A stretch of 48,172 nt of DNA from Candidatus Gottesmanbacteria bacterium (GTDB lineage: Bacteria; Patescibacteriota; Microgenomatia; 2-02-FULL-39-11), in the NCBI GenBank assembly GCA_016186795.1, contig JACPKY010000002.1, forward strand, positions 668,771-716,942, written 5' to 3'. Under the pieces are notes generated by a model that did no database searches, was not told the DNA's origin, and saw only the letters and a list, made by a program, of their open reading frames with translations. Position 1 is the stretch's first letter, and each line of letters starts with the position of its first letter. Positions 27,895 to 38,005 of the stretch are shown piece by piece. Both the position numbers and the translations under genes were made by a program.

Positions 27895-30045
27895 ATGAAA
27901 ATCGTTACAAAATCTGTTGAAATTGGTGGTCGAACACTCTCTCTTGAAGTTGGAAGATTTGCTGAACAAGCAACATCTGCAGTATTAGCCCGCTATGGCG
28001 ATACAATGGTTATAGCAACTGTTGTTGCTTCCGCCCAAGAATCTTCGCTTGATTATTTTCCGCTATCTGTTGAATACGTCGAGCGATTATATGCAGGTGG
28101 AAGAATCAAAGGAAGCAGATGGGTTAAACGTGAAGGAAGACCATCCGATGATGCAATTTTGAAAGGGAGACTCATTGACCGCACTATCCGTCCACTTTTT
28201 AATAAACTCTACCATCATGACGTTCAGGTTATTGTAACTGTTTTGTCCGTGGACGGAGAGAATGAACCAGATATTCTGGGCATTATTGCAACATCAGCTG
28301 CTCTTGCAATCTCCCCTATTCCATGGAATGGCCCTATTGGATCAGTCAGAATTGGATACATACCCCCCAAAAATGGTGAACACGGATTTTTTGTTAATCC
28401 CGGAGAAAAAGAGATGGCATTTTCGGAAATGGACCTTGTTGTCTCGGCGACTCCGGAAAAAACTGTGATGCTTGAGGCCGGAATGAATGAGCTCGATGAA
28501 AATATAACAATGAAAGGTATTCTCTTTGGGAAAAAGGAGATTAAAAAAATTATCGACTGTATCAATACGCTTATAAAAGAAATTGGTCAGAAAAAAACAC
28601 AGATTGAAATTGATGAAAAGAAGGAAACTCTTAGAAAACTACTCGCAAAAGACTACAAAGACGAAATAGCCAAAAGCATCAAGGCGAGAGTAGCAAAAGA
28701 ACAGGAGGGAAATGATCTTTCTCTCCTTGCAGATACCATATTCCAGACGCTTAGTGAAGAATATGACAAAAAAGATATTAAAGAAACTTTAGAATATCTC
28801 TTCAACCAACAGATACGAGAAACAACTCTTACTAAAAATGTCCGTCCAGATGGAAGAAACCCGAAAACAATTCGAGATATCAGCGGTGAAGTTGGTCTTC
28901 TTCCTCGAACTCATGGATCTGCTATGTTTAAACGAGGGCAAACTCAGGTATTAACCGTCGTTACTCTTGGTTCCCCATCACTAGAACAACTTATTGAAAG
29001 CCCAGAGGGAGAAACTGCAAAACGCTATATGCATCACTATAGCATGCCTCCTTACTCTGTTGGGGAAACAGGACGTGTTGGTTTCCCATCTCGAAGAGAA
29101 GTTGGTCATGGTGCATTAGCAGAAAGAGCGCTACTTCCCGTAATTCCTCCGCAGGATACGTTTCCCTATACCATTCGTCTTGTATCTGAGGTTATGTCAT
29201 CAAATGGATCTACATCAATGGCATCAGCCTGCGGTTCAACTCTCGCCCTCATGGATGCAGGAGTTCCTATCAAAAATCCAGTTGCCGGTATTGCAATGGG
29301 ACTTGTTTCAAATGGGAAAAAATATGTACTTCTTTCAGACATCATTGGTCTTGAAGATTTTTCCGGGGATATGGATTTCAAAGTCGCCGGAACAAAAAAT
29401 GGTATTACTGCCATCCAATTTGACACAAAAATCGATGGATTGACAGATGAGATGATCGAAGAAACTCTCAAGGAGGCACAAGTTGGTAGACTTCACATTC
29501 TCAGTAAAATGTTGGTAACTCTTCCAAAATCACGCACAAACCTCTCAAGGTATGCTCCTCGAGTCGTCATGCTCACCGTTCCACAGGAAAAGATCGGTGA
29601 AGTTATCGGCCCTGGAGGAAAAATAATCCGACAAATTATCGCAAGTACAGGATGCGACATAAATATTGATGATAAAGGTCAAGTAACAATTGCAGGGACG
29701 GATCCTGAAAAAGTTGAGATGGCTCACAAGTGGGTATTTGGTATTATCAAAGAGGTAAAACCGGAAGAGGTATATGAAGGAATAGTCAAACGCATCCTTT
29801 CCTTTGGAGTATTTGTAGAAATATTACCCGGGAGGGAAGGTATGGTTCATGTTTCACAAATGTCCACTGAATATGTAAGTGATCCAGCAAGTGTCGTTTC
29901 TATTGGTCAAAAAGTAACGGTTCGAGTCATAGACATTGACGATCAGGGACGGATTAACTTATCAATGCTTTTCGGAGAAGATGCGAAAAAGCGGCCACCT
30001 CAAAAAAGAGAACCAAGATTTGACCGGTCAAGAAAACGATTTTGA
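27895..30045 (+). CDS. pnp: Polyribonucleotide nucleotidyltransferase
   Basis: RPLFNKLYHHDVQVIVTVLSVDGENEPDILGI, FKRGQTQVLTVVTLG, SNGSTSMASACGSTLALMDAGVPI, KH IGPGGKIIRQI and S1 domain. Confidence 0.98.
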   Translation: MKIVTKSVEIGGRTLSLEVGRFAEQATSAVLARYGDTMVIATVVASAQESSLDYFPLSVEYVERLYAGGRIKGSRWVKREGRPSDDAILKGRLIDRTIRPLFNKLYHHDVQVIVTVLSVDGENEPDILGIIATSAALAISPIPWNGPIGSVRIGYIPPKNGEHGFFVNPGEKEMAFSEMDLVVSATPEKTVMLEAGMNELDENITMKGILFGKKEIKKIIDCINTLIKEIGQKKTQIEIDEKKETLRKLLAKDYKDEIAKSIKARVAKEQEGNDLSLLADTIFQTLSEEYDKKDIKETLEYLFNQQIRETTLTKNVRPDGRNPKTIRDISGEVGLLPRTHGSAMFKRGQTQVLTVVTLGSPSLEQLIESPEGETAKRYMHHYSMPPYSVGETGRVGFPSRREVGHGALAERALLPVIPPQDTFPYTIRLVSEVMSSNGSTSMASACGSTLALMDAGVPIKNPVAGIAMGLVSNGKKYVLLSDIIGLEDFSGDMDFKVAGTKNGITAIQFDTKIDGLTDEMIEETLKEAQVGRLHILSKMLVTLPKSRTNLSRYAPRVVMLTVPQEKIGEVIGPGGKIIRQIIASTGCDINIDDKGQVTIAGTDPEKVEMAHKWVFGIIKEVKPEEVYEGIVKRILSFGVFVEILPGREGMVHVSQMSTEYVSDPASVVSIGQKVTVRVIDIDDQGRINLSMLFGEDAKKRPPQKREPRFDRSRKRF

Positions 30046-30051
30046 ATACAG

Positions 30052-31326
30052 TTAAATAATAGAAGGATCTGGAAGAGGTAGAATAAATTTTCCTCTATAT
30101 CCCTTATTTCTCAACTTCTGAATTAATTCATCTGCGATATGCCAAGAAAAAAGAAGGGCATAGTCTGGCGGTGAATGAAAAAGTAGTGACTCTTCAACGA
30201 CGGGAATTCGCGTTCCGGGCATATATTTTCCGATTTTATACGAACCATGGATTTCTAAAACACAGTCAATAATATTTTCATCTAAACCAACATAATTAAT
30301 AAGTGTACTTGCTCGCGATGGAGCTCCTATTCCATAGATGCGGTTTTTGTTCTTTTTGATTTTAAAAAGAAGCGTATAAAGCTTTAATTTAGAAAGCGTT
30401 ATCTTTCTTCTAAAATCATGTATCTTTTTAGAATCTAAATCATGCTGTTTCTCATCACGTAAAATCCTCGACACGCTTGTCTGAATAGTTTGTCTTCTTG
30501 TATTCCGACAAGCATAGACTCGAAGAGATCCTCCATGAGTAGGTATTTTTTTAGCATGAAAAATTGAAAGGCCATATTTTTTAAATATGAAGTTCAAACT
30601 TTGGAGGGAATAATACCGAAGATGTTCATGATAAATAGTATCGTACTGAAGCGATCTAATAAGTGAATAAATATAATGCGATTCTGTTATAAAAACTCCA
30701 TCCTCACCAAGTAAATCCAACACATTTTCCATAACAGAATGTACATCTTCGATATGTGCAAATACATTTGTTGCGGTAATAATTTTTGCTCGCCCTTGTT
30801 TTCTTTTGATTTTTTCAACAGCTTGTTTATTAAAAAAGGTGATGAGTGTTGGTATCCCACGTTTTTTTGCCAGGACTGCTGCATTTGAAGGTTCAACTCC
30901 TTGCACTCTGCAAAAGTTGGAAAAATTACTCAGGAGCGTTCCGTCATTTGATCCAATGTCAACAACGAGATCATTTCTGTCAAGGTGTAATAGTCTTCTG
31001 CATTCACCAAAAAGTTGAGTAAAGTTATCGCGTAATATTTTCGTCGTTCCACTCGTATAAGGATATTCAGGAGGAAAGAGAATTTTTGGATCGACAATAG
31101 TGCCTAATTGAAAAAGCTTACATACCGGACATTTGAGAAGGAGTGCTGGGTAGCTTGACTCTTCCTGTGGTTTACTCCCTACTTTCGGCATAGAATTTAC
31201 TGGAGGGAGATACCCAATAAATACTACATCGTCTAATTTCAGGTAACCGCAGATTTGGCATTTATCAACAACGATACTTTTCCCTGTCCCATACGCTCGT
31301 TTTATAGGAACTAACTTATTTCTCAT
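30052..31326 (-). CDS. Sugar C-methyltransferase-like class I SAM methyltransferase (N-terminal zinc-binding domain)
   Basis: CQICGYL...CPVCKLFQLG zinc motif, VVDIGSNDGTLLSNF SAM motif, HEHLRYYSLQSLNFIFKKYGL and THGGSLRVYA signatures of the Methyltransf_13/_14 architecture. Confidence 0.85.
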   Translation of the reverse strand: MRNKLVPIKRAYGTGKSIVVDKCQICGYLKLDDVVFIGYLPPVNSMPKVGSKPQEESSYPALLLKCPVCKLFQLGTIVDPKILFPPEYPYTSGTTKILRDNFTQLFGECRRLLHLDRNDLVVDIGSNDGTLLSNFSNFCRVQGVEPSNAAVLAKKRGIPTLITFFNKQAVEKIKRKQGRAKIITATNVFAHIEDVHSVMENVLDLLGEDGVFITESHYIYSLIRSLQYDTIYHEHLRYYSLQSLNFIFKKYGLSIFHAKKIPTHGGSLRVYACRNTRRQTIQTSVSRILRDEKQHDLDSKKIHDFRRKITLSKLKLYTLLFKIKKNKNRIYGIGAPSRASTLINYVGLDENIIDCVLEIHGSYKIGKYMPGTRIPVVEESLLFHSPPDYALLFSWHIADELIQKLRNKGYRGKFILPLPDPSII

Positions 31327-32278
31327 GGTGAACGTACCATTCTATCACGGTATGTATTCCTTTCGTAAATGATACTTTCGGAATAAATCCTAATGCTATC
31401 ATTTTTGATATATCCGGACATCGTCTCTTCACACTCCCCTGAGGTAACTTCCCTTGCACTATTTTAATTTTTCTCTGAAAATACTGCCCTATAAATTCAG
31501 CAATTTGCCTTACTGTAATTTCTTCTTGGGTACCGATATTATAAATTTCCAGATGATTTGCTTTTTCAATTAATTTTACTATCGCCGCCACTGCATCACT
31601 GATATAGATAAAAGCCCTTCGTTCCTTCCCGGTACCTTGTATAGGAAAAGAAATGAGAGTTTTTTCTTTTCGAAGAAGCGACAGCATTCGAAGAACAAAC
31701 TGTGGAATAACATGTTCTCTTCCCATGTCGGGGCCATATACATTATGCGGGCGAAATATCACCATACGCTGAAAATATTTTTTCCCATAATGAATACCTA
31801 GAAGCTCACTTATTATCTTTCCACCGCTATAAGAAAATCTTGGGTTATAGATATCAGGAATAACAAGGGGAACATTTTCTGGGGTGGGAATGATTGAAGA
31901 CGAATTATAGACTTCAGAACTGGAGGCGGAAAAAAATTCAGGAATATTATGTTTTATACACCCTTTTAAAAGATTCATCATCCCCATGACTGATATTTCC
32001 AATACTTCGTCTGGTCGTGTGTAAAAAAACTCTGTTCCATTAATAGAAGCAAGATGAATAACACAATCAATATTTTGGCAAACTGATAAAACTTTGGACT
32101 CGTCTCGAATATCTGCGTTTACGTATTCAATCTCATGGAAAATTTTTTTTATTCGGTTTTCATTACCGCGCGAATTATTATCCAAAATTCGAACTGAAAA
32201 ACCTTTTTGAACCAAGACCAAAGCAAGATTGCTCCCAATAAATCCAGTACCTCCGGTGATGAGAATTTTTTTCTCCAT
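31316..32278 (-). CDS. NAD-dependent epimerase/dehydratase (extended SDR)
   Basis: MEKKILITGGTGFIGSNLALVLVQKG; YSGGK active-site-like motif; start overlaps upstream stop. Confidence 0.9.
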   Translation of the reverse strand: MEKKILITGGTGFIGSNLALVLVQKGFSVRILDNNSRGNENRIKKIFHEIEYVNADIRDESKVLSVCQNIDCVIHLASINGTEFFYTRPDEVLEISVMGMMNLLKGCIKHNIPEFFSASSSEVYNSSSIIPTPENVPLVIPDIYNPRFSYSGGKIISELLGIHYGKKYFQRMVIFRPHNVYGPDMGREHVIPQFVLRMLSLLRKEKTLISFPIQGTGKERRAFIYISDAVAAIVKLIEKANHLEIYNIGTQEEITVRQIAEFIGQYFQRKIKIVQGKLPQGSVKRRCPDISKMIALGFIPKVSFTKGIHTVIEWYVHHEK

Positions 32279-33375
32279 CATGCTTTTAAAAACTTTTTTA
32301 TTAAATGACAAACAAGTAAGACTTCATCATCGGTCAAGGTAAATGCTGATGGCAACCACACAGCCTGAGGGGATAAACGAGTGCTTTGAGGAAATCTTTG
32401 ATCTGACAGTTTGTATGGAATTTGTGTGTGGATCGGGAACCAAAATTTACGACAATCAATATTGTACTGTAACAGATATTTCACAAGCTTGTCACGTTGA
32501 CGAACCAACGCATCGGTCCATAACGGTATTTCTCCTCCTTCAACGTCACATGAGAATACTTTTATCCCGCCTATATTCGACAGCTGAGTTTTGTATATTT
32601 GATAAATTTCTTTTTGTCGCTTTAGTCTTTTTGATAAAGAGTGCAATTGTCCTAACCCCACAGCTGCTTGGAGGTTCGTAAATTTAAAATTATATCCAAG
32701 ACTATTATGGTGATCGTTACCACCAGTTCCTCCTGTTTTTCTTCCTTGATCTTTCAATTCTTTTAATCTCCAGTAGAGTCTTTCATCGTCGGTAACGACC
32801 ATCCCACCTTGTCCTGTCGTGATCGTCTTATTTGGAGAAAATGAGAAACAACCCAAAGTTCCATACGTTCCAAGAAATCTACCATGGTACATAGAAAGAA
32901 ATGCTTCGCATGCATCCTCGACAATAAAAATGTGGTATTTTTGGGCGATTTTTTTAATAACAGTCATATTTGCTCCACGTCCGCTTATATGAACGGGAAT
33001 AATAGCTCGAGTTTTTTTTGTAATTGCTTTTTCTATACTCTTGGGATCAACTAGTAATGATTCAGGATCAATATCAACCAGTACCGAATTTGCTCCTGTT
33101 AACGAGACGGCATTGGCTGTTGCAATAAATGTAATATCAGGAATAATAACTTCATCACCTGGACCAATTTCAAGAGATGCAAGGGAAAGAAAAAGCGCTA
33201 TGGTTCCACTTGAGGTTGCAACAGCGTATTTACTGTGTAACAACAAAGCGATTTTCCGTTCAAATTTTTCCGTCATATCTCCTTCATTAATAAATCCACT
33301 ATCTAAAACATTCTTTACATAGGAATACTCATGTGGGGTGATCTGGGGTTGCCACCAATGAATGTATTTTTTCAT
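32278..33375 (-). CDS. DegT/DnrJ/EryC1/StrS aminotransferase
   Basis: VATSSGTIALFLSLASLEIGPGDEVIIPDITFIATANAV...VEDACEAF...FSFSPNKTITTGQGGMVVTDD. Confidence 0.93.
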   Translation of the reverse strand: MKKYIHWWQPQITPHEYSYVKNVLDSGFINEGDMTEKFERKIALLLHSKYAVATSSGTIALFLSLASLEIGPGDEVIIPDITFIATANAVSLTGANSVLVDIDPESLLVDPKSIEKAITKKTRAIIPVHISGRGANMTVIKKIAQKYHIFIVEDACEAFLSMYHGRFLGTYGTLGCFSFSPNKTITTGQGGMVVTDDERLYWRLKELKDQGRKTGGTGGNDHHNSLGYNFKFTNLQAAVGLGQLHSLSKRLKRQKEIYQIYKTQLSNIGGIKVFSCDVEGGEIPLWTDALVRQRDKLVKYLLQYNIDCRKFWFPIHTQIPYKLSDQRFPQSTRLSPQAVWLPSAFTLTDDEVLLVCHLIKKFLKA

Positions 33376-33383
33376 AAATCGTA

Positions 33384-33977
33384 TTACCTTATCGCTTTAT
33401 ACATATAGACATGATCTATGTAATGATTTTTATAATGAATACCTTTTGGTAGTATTCCAAATTCTATAAATCCATGCTTCTTGTACATCTGCCGAGCAAT
33501 CTGATTACATGCAAAAACTCCCAAAGTCACTATCTTGAGCGTTGGTAAAAGTAATTTTGCCTCTTCTAATATAGTACTAAGAAGAATAGTTCCAACACCC
33601 TGTCCTCGAAATTCTTTTGCAACTGAAATCCCTAAAATTCCTTCATGAGAACAAGCTTTTTCTTTCATTTGGATATCGGAAATTCCTATGAGCTTTTTTT
33701 GAGAAAAGGCCAAAAGAAGAATTCCTTTTTTCCTATGGATGTTTCTGATATTTTCTTTAAGGAAATCTCTTTCTTTCTTGAGAGAAATATATTCCCCTTG
33801 AACAAGAACAAACGTTCTTTCACGGGAGAGACTGTTTATATATTGATGGGTAGAGGAAGCATCATGATGATCAGGATACCGAATAATAAGAGGTAAATTA
33901 TTCTCTATTTTCCCTTCAAAAACAATTTTTTTCCTTAGTGGATTACTCTTCACTTTTGACAACTCCCCATAAATCAA
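33384..33977 (-). CDS. GNAT-family N-acetyltransferase
   Basis: LGISVAKEFRGQGVGTILLSTILEEAK...NQIARQMYKKHGFIEFG. Confidence 0.85.
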   Translation of the reverse strand: MIYGELSKVKSNPLRKKIVFEGKIENNLPLIIRYPDHHDASSTHQYINSLSRERTFVLVQGEYISLKKERDFLKENIRNIHRKKGILLLAFSQKKLIGISDIQMKEKACSHEGILGISVAKEFRGQGVGTILLSTILEEAKLLLPTLKIVTLGVFACNQIARQMYKKHGFIEFGILPKGIHYKNHYIDHVYMYKAIR

Positions 33978-35160
33978 TCAACACCGCTTTTTTAGGAATC
34001 ACTAGATTTTTGTATTGCCGATGTGGGACTCCAATAATGACTATGTTTGAATGTTTTAATAATTTTTCTTTGGTAACAAACGTTGAATCTTTCACATATT
34101 CATCTGAATACAAAACGTTTGCTCCATGAAACCGCAATATTTTTCCTAATTTATATGATAAAGAATCCCGTGAATCATCACTATCTGCCTTGAAGGCCAT
34201 TCCTAAGATACCAACTATTATTTTTTTTAGGTCATAGTTTTCTCTCAACTTTTCAACGATGTAATTTGGTAAACCCTCATTTACCATTACTGCTACATTT
34301 CCTAACGTAAAATTATTGGTATTAAATGCCGCAAGTTGAAGGGTATCTTTAAGTAAACATGGCCCTGCCGCAAACCCTGCAGTTGGCAGACTTGATGCCC
34401 GACCATACCCTTTTACCATTGCCTTCCTTACTTTATTGAAATCCACTTCGAATTCATTTGCTATCATATAGAACTGATTAGCAACTGCAAACTGAATATA
34501 CCTCCATGCATTGGAGAATAATTTTGCAAGTTCCGCCTCATCAATTGTCACTTTCACAATTGACGGAGAAATTTTTTTAAAAAGATAAGAAGCATCACGA
34601 ATAGACTTTTGTGTTAGTCCAGCAATAATTTGAGGCAGTTGTGATAATTCTATCAAGGCTTTACCCTGAACAATACGCTCCGGACAATACGCAATATGCC
34701 ATTTTCCCTTTCGTTTTGAAGACAAAAAAGTAGAAATTTGAATACACGTTCGAGGATAAACGGTACTTCGAATAATAATACATTGATGATTATCAAGAAA
34801 AGGTTGGAGATCTTTAAACAAGTCTGTTAATGCTTTCAAATTTGGATTTAAATGATCATCTACGGGAGTTCCAATGGCAATAATAATATATTTTGCTTTT
34901 GCAATTGACTGTAACCTATTTGAAAGCCATAATGATTTATTGAGAACTTTCTTTAATATTTTATCCGCACCAGTTTCTGCAAATGGAAGTTTTCCCTGTG
35001 CTATTTTTTCTAAGGTGTTTTGATTGGTATCGTATAAAGTAACTTGTAAATTCTTATTTGCAAAAGCAAGTCCCAAAGGAAAACCTACATGACCTCCTCC
35101 TCCCACTATACAGATATCAACTTTCCCGGCAGGTAATTGAAAAGGGGATGAGTCTGTCAT
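33943..35160 (-). CDS. UDP-glucose/GDP-mannose dehydrogenase family nucleotide-sugar dehydrogenase
   Basis: ICIVGGGGHVGFPLGLAFANKNLQVTLYD; AIGTPVDDHLNPNL; AAGPCLLKDT catalytic Cys motif; GMAFKADSDDSRDSLS. Confidence 0.92.
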   Translation of the reverse strand: MTDSSPFQLPAGKVDICIVGGGGHVGFPLGLAFANKNLQVTLYDTNQNTLEKIAQGKLPFAETGADKILKKVLNKSLWLSNRLQSIAKAKYIIIAIGTPVDDHLNPNLKALTDLFKDLQPFLDNHQCIIIRSTVYPRTCIQISTFLSSKRKGKWHIAYCPERIVQGKALIELSQLPQIIAGLTQKSIRDASYLFKKISPSIVKVTIDEAELAKLFSNAWRYIQFAVANQFYMIANEFEVDFNKVRKAMVKGYGRASSLPTAGFAAGPCLLKDTLQLAAFNTNNFTLGNVAVMVNEGLPNYIVEKLRENYDLKKIIVGILGMAFKADSDDSRDSLSYKLGKILRFHGANVLYSDEYVKDSTFVTKEKLLKHSNIVIIGVPHRQYKNLVIPKKAVLIDLWGVVKSEE

Positions 35161-36020
35161 TTCGTTCCTATAAGAAGATCTTGATAATCCCATGTCTTTT
35201 TTCTGCTACTCCAAGAACCATAATGAATGAAGGGTCTTTTTTTAAAGCCTGATCTTTTCAGAACTTCTCCGATAAAATCTTCATTATATGCAATAGCACA
35301 TTCAGGATTCGTTGGATCCAACAGTCGAAAGTCGGAATATTTCGTAGGAAATACTATCGCTGTTCTCTTATGAGAAAGCGATGAAAGAGAATACTTATTC
35401 AGAAGAAAAAAGGTCAGAAAACATTTCCCTCCTTTTTTTAAAACTCTGAAAATTTCTCTCACATAGTTTTCTACATCTTTTGGCACCATATGAGTAAATA
35501 CTGAAAGTAGAATCACAAAATCAAACGTACTATTTTTATATGGGAAGCGAAAACGATGGGCCCTTACTCTCCCACCAGGATTATAGATTTTATTAAACAC
35601 ATCAACAACGGAGAAATTGAAATTTTCCCTTAACGGTTTAATGTTATTCATACACCAATTTATTTCCTCCCTATTCACATCCATTCCTTGATACAAAGCG
35701 TCGCTACTTAGAAAGGATAGAAGTTGCGAAGCCATCTGACCGCAACCGCATCCAATCTCTAAAATATGAGCATTTTTTTTGGGACGACAAAATTTTAGAA
35801 AGAACCGAAACCGAGAGTATCCCTTTCCCCGATAATACCTTGGACTCCAATAATCTCCTGCTTTTAACCGAATGGACATAGGCGGAGTTAATGAATGATT
35901 TTTCCTTAATAAGACGTCCAATAAATCCTCGCTCATACCTTGGGAAAAAGCTATTACATTTTGTAATCGCAATGGAAATTCTTTCACAAAATAGATGTAA
36001 TACTCTTGTAATGTTTTCAT
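35157..36020 (-). CDS. Class I SAM-dependent methyltransferase
   Basis: ILEIGCGCGQMASQLLSFL...FDFVILLSVFTHMVPKDVENYVREIFRVLKKGGKCFLTFF. Confidence 0.88.
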   Translation of the reverse strand: MKTLQEYYIYFVKEFPLRLQNVIAFSQGMSEDLLDVLLRKNHSLTPPMSIRLKAGDYWSPRYYRGKGYSRFRFFLKFCRPKKNAHILEIGCGCGQMASQLLSFLSSDALYQGMDVNREEINWCMNNIKPLRENFNFSVVDVFNKIYNPGGRVRAHRFRFPYKNSTFDFVILLSVFTHMVPKDVENYVREIFRVLKKGGKCFLTFFLLNKYSLSSLSHKRTAIVFPTKYSDFRLLDPTNPECAIAYNEDFIGEVLKRSGFKKRPFIHYGSWSSRKKTWDYQDLLIGTK

Positions 36021-36934
36021 CTTTGTATCGTTATAGAAGCGAATTTATTCAATACGTAATAATTTACGTATTCTTTTTGTATGATTGGCGTTACAACTTT
36101 TCTTTTTCCAAGAGGAATAGAAATTGTACAAATACCTACAAAATAACCCGCGGTCCCATAGAAAAAAGGGGCAAGCGACCCTTTTTTAAAAGGAAGGAAA
36201 AAAAGTGTCATCATATCTCTTATAAGAAGTAGCGGAATATACCAGAGAGAAAAATGTTTTATTGTTAACCAAACAAAATTTCTAAACATTAGATAATACA
36301 TGAGTTTCCGAACTTTCGACCAATTATCGAAATGACGTATTTTAATCAGAGGATCAAATATTGCAAAATAACCGGCATTTCTGATTCTTATGAATAAATC
36401 ATCCTCATGCATCCAACAGAAAAATTTTCCATCGTAGTAACCGCTTTTTGAAAATATTTCCCTTTTAAAAAGAGTCCCTCCAATTGTCTGATTATAAAGT
36501 GCTCGAGTAGGATTTTTGAGATAATCCTCATGATAATATTGACCAGTTTTGGGATTATAACTGTTACAGCCGACAACACCTATTCGCTTTGGTAATGTTC
36601 TCAATCTTGTATGGGCTACTTCCAAGGTATCTGGCAATATAGATGCATCGTCATCAAGGGCAAGAATATATTTACCAGTACTTTGCATAAACCCTCTACT
36701 GAAACCTTCTATTCCTCTATTCGATTTCATATCAATATAAATCGCGGTGGGAAATTCTTGACGGATTCTTTTTTCTTTTTTGGGAGTGGAACCATTATCC
36801 ACCACGATAACTTCAAAGCTTTTTGACGTTGATTTCATTACTGAATCTAGACAACGGAAAATTGCCGCATTCCTTCCTGGGGATGAAAGAATGATAATAC
36901 TAAAGAATGGCTTTCTATTGATATTAGTGATCAT
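36017..36934 (-). CDS. Glycosyltransferase family 2
   Basis: FSIIILSSPGRNAAIFRCLDSV...VIVVDNGSTPKK...ILALDDDASI. Confidence 0.88.
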   Translation of the reverse strand: MITNINRKPFFSIIILSSPGRNAAIFRCLDSVMKSTSKSFEVIVVDNGSTPKKEKRIRQEFPTAIYIDMKSNRGIEGFSRGFMQSTGKYILALDDDASILPDTLEVAHTRLRTLPKRIGVVGCNSYNPKTGQYYHEDYLKNPTRALYNQTIGGTLFKREIFSKSGYYDGKFFCWMHEDDLFIRIRNAGYFAIFDPLIKIRHFDNWSKVRKLMYYLMFRNFVWLTIKHFSLWYIPLLLIRDMMTLFFLPFKKGSLAPFFYGTAGYFVGICTISIPLGKRKVVTPIIQKEYVNYYVLNKFASITIQR

Positions 36935-36936
36935 TT

Positions 36937-37923
36937 TTATCTGCCAAATCTTAATTTGAGACTCCCGTGGTAAAGAAGTGGCAAGATCTGACTATCGTTA
37001 ATTTTTCGTATTCGTTGAATATAAATCCGTTTCTTTAGGGTATCGACTAAATAAAAACCATTCCATCCTATTGCACGAATAATTGCAATACAAAGGTCGA
37101 AACGGAATTTACGAACGTGATAGCCCATTTCAGCGCCAAGAATACATATATAAAACGGCAAATATATACAAAGTGATTTTAGACTATAATTTTTTAGCAT
37201 TGTTCTTAAGCAATTTCTTTCACTCCAATATCGTTTTTGAGCTCTATTATAGGTCTTTCCCAATGTTGCATGCCCAAGATGAGACACGTACGATCCTGCA
37301 TGATAGCAAACTGTATACCCTAATAATCGTACTCGCCATGACAGATCAATATCGTCATGTAAAGCAAAATATTTTTCGTCAAATCCGCCCAATGTCTTAA
37401 AGATCTCTGCTCGTACCATAATTGAATTCCCATATACACAGAACACTTCCTCCTCACGAGGGATCTCCTTTCTCTTCTTTCCGTAATGGAGTGGCCAGGT
37501 AAAACCAATAACGTCCATTTCAGCTCCTGCATTCTCAACAAATTCCTCCTTTTGAGTTCGGTTCGCCGTCAAAGAAACTGAAGTACCAAGTCCTACTTTG
37601 CCATTTTTTTTAAATGCTTCTTCGAGAACTTTTATACAATTTTTATCCATTCGAACGTCGTTACTCTGAAATAAGAATAACTCACCAGTAGCATACTTTG
37701 AAGCGATATTTAAACCCAAAACAGCTCCCGTATTGTAAGAATCTTCTTTTATTATTCGAACGTTAGGATACTTTTTCCTTACAAAATCAAAACTTCCATC
37801 CACTGAACAGTTATCAAAGAGTATTATTTCATCCGGAGACCGTGTTTGAATATTTACTGAATCGAAGTAGTCCTTTAGAAGATGTTTACCATTATAGTTC
37901 AGGACAATAAGGGAGATTTTCAT
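36937..37923 (-). CDS. Glycosyltransferase family 2
   Basis: MKISLIVLNYNGKHLLKDYFDSVNIQTRSPDEIILFDNCSVDGSFDFV; start placed inside longer ORF. Confidence 0.9.
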   Translation of the reverse strand: MKISLIVLNYNGKHLLKDYFDSVNIQTRSPDEIILFDNCSVDGSFDFVRKKYPNVRIIKEDSYNTGAVLGLNIASKYATGELFLFQSNDVRMDKNCIKVLEEAFKKNGKVGLGTSVSLTANRTQKEEFVENAGAEMDVIGFTWPLHYGKKRKEIPREEEVFCVYGNSIMVRAEIFKTLGGFDEKYFALHDDIDLSWRVRLLGYTVCYHAGSYVSHLGHATLGKTYNRAQKRYWSERNCLRTMLKNYSLKSLCIYLPFYICILGAEMGYHVRKFRFDLCIAIIRAIGWNGFYLVDTLKKRIYIQRIRKINDSQILPLLYHGSLKLRFGR

Positions 37924-38005
37924 TTTGTCTTGCTGATTATATATCTTTCGATACGGCATTTCTAAATGAATTAGCCATGATATAATCTCAACGGTTTTCT
38001 CTTCC

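Noticed and set aside
30003-30045. Possible UGA recoding as in SR1/Gracilibacteria
   Set aside because: pnp and several glycan genes end on TGA at sensible positions and Trp is encoded by TGG; standard bacterial code fits
37924-38005. Overlapping divergent promoters between the two GT2 genes (TATAAT on each strand)
   Set aside because: -10-like boxes are present but no acceptable -35 at 16-18 nt on either strand; not strong enough to list as features
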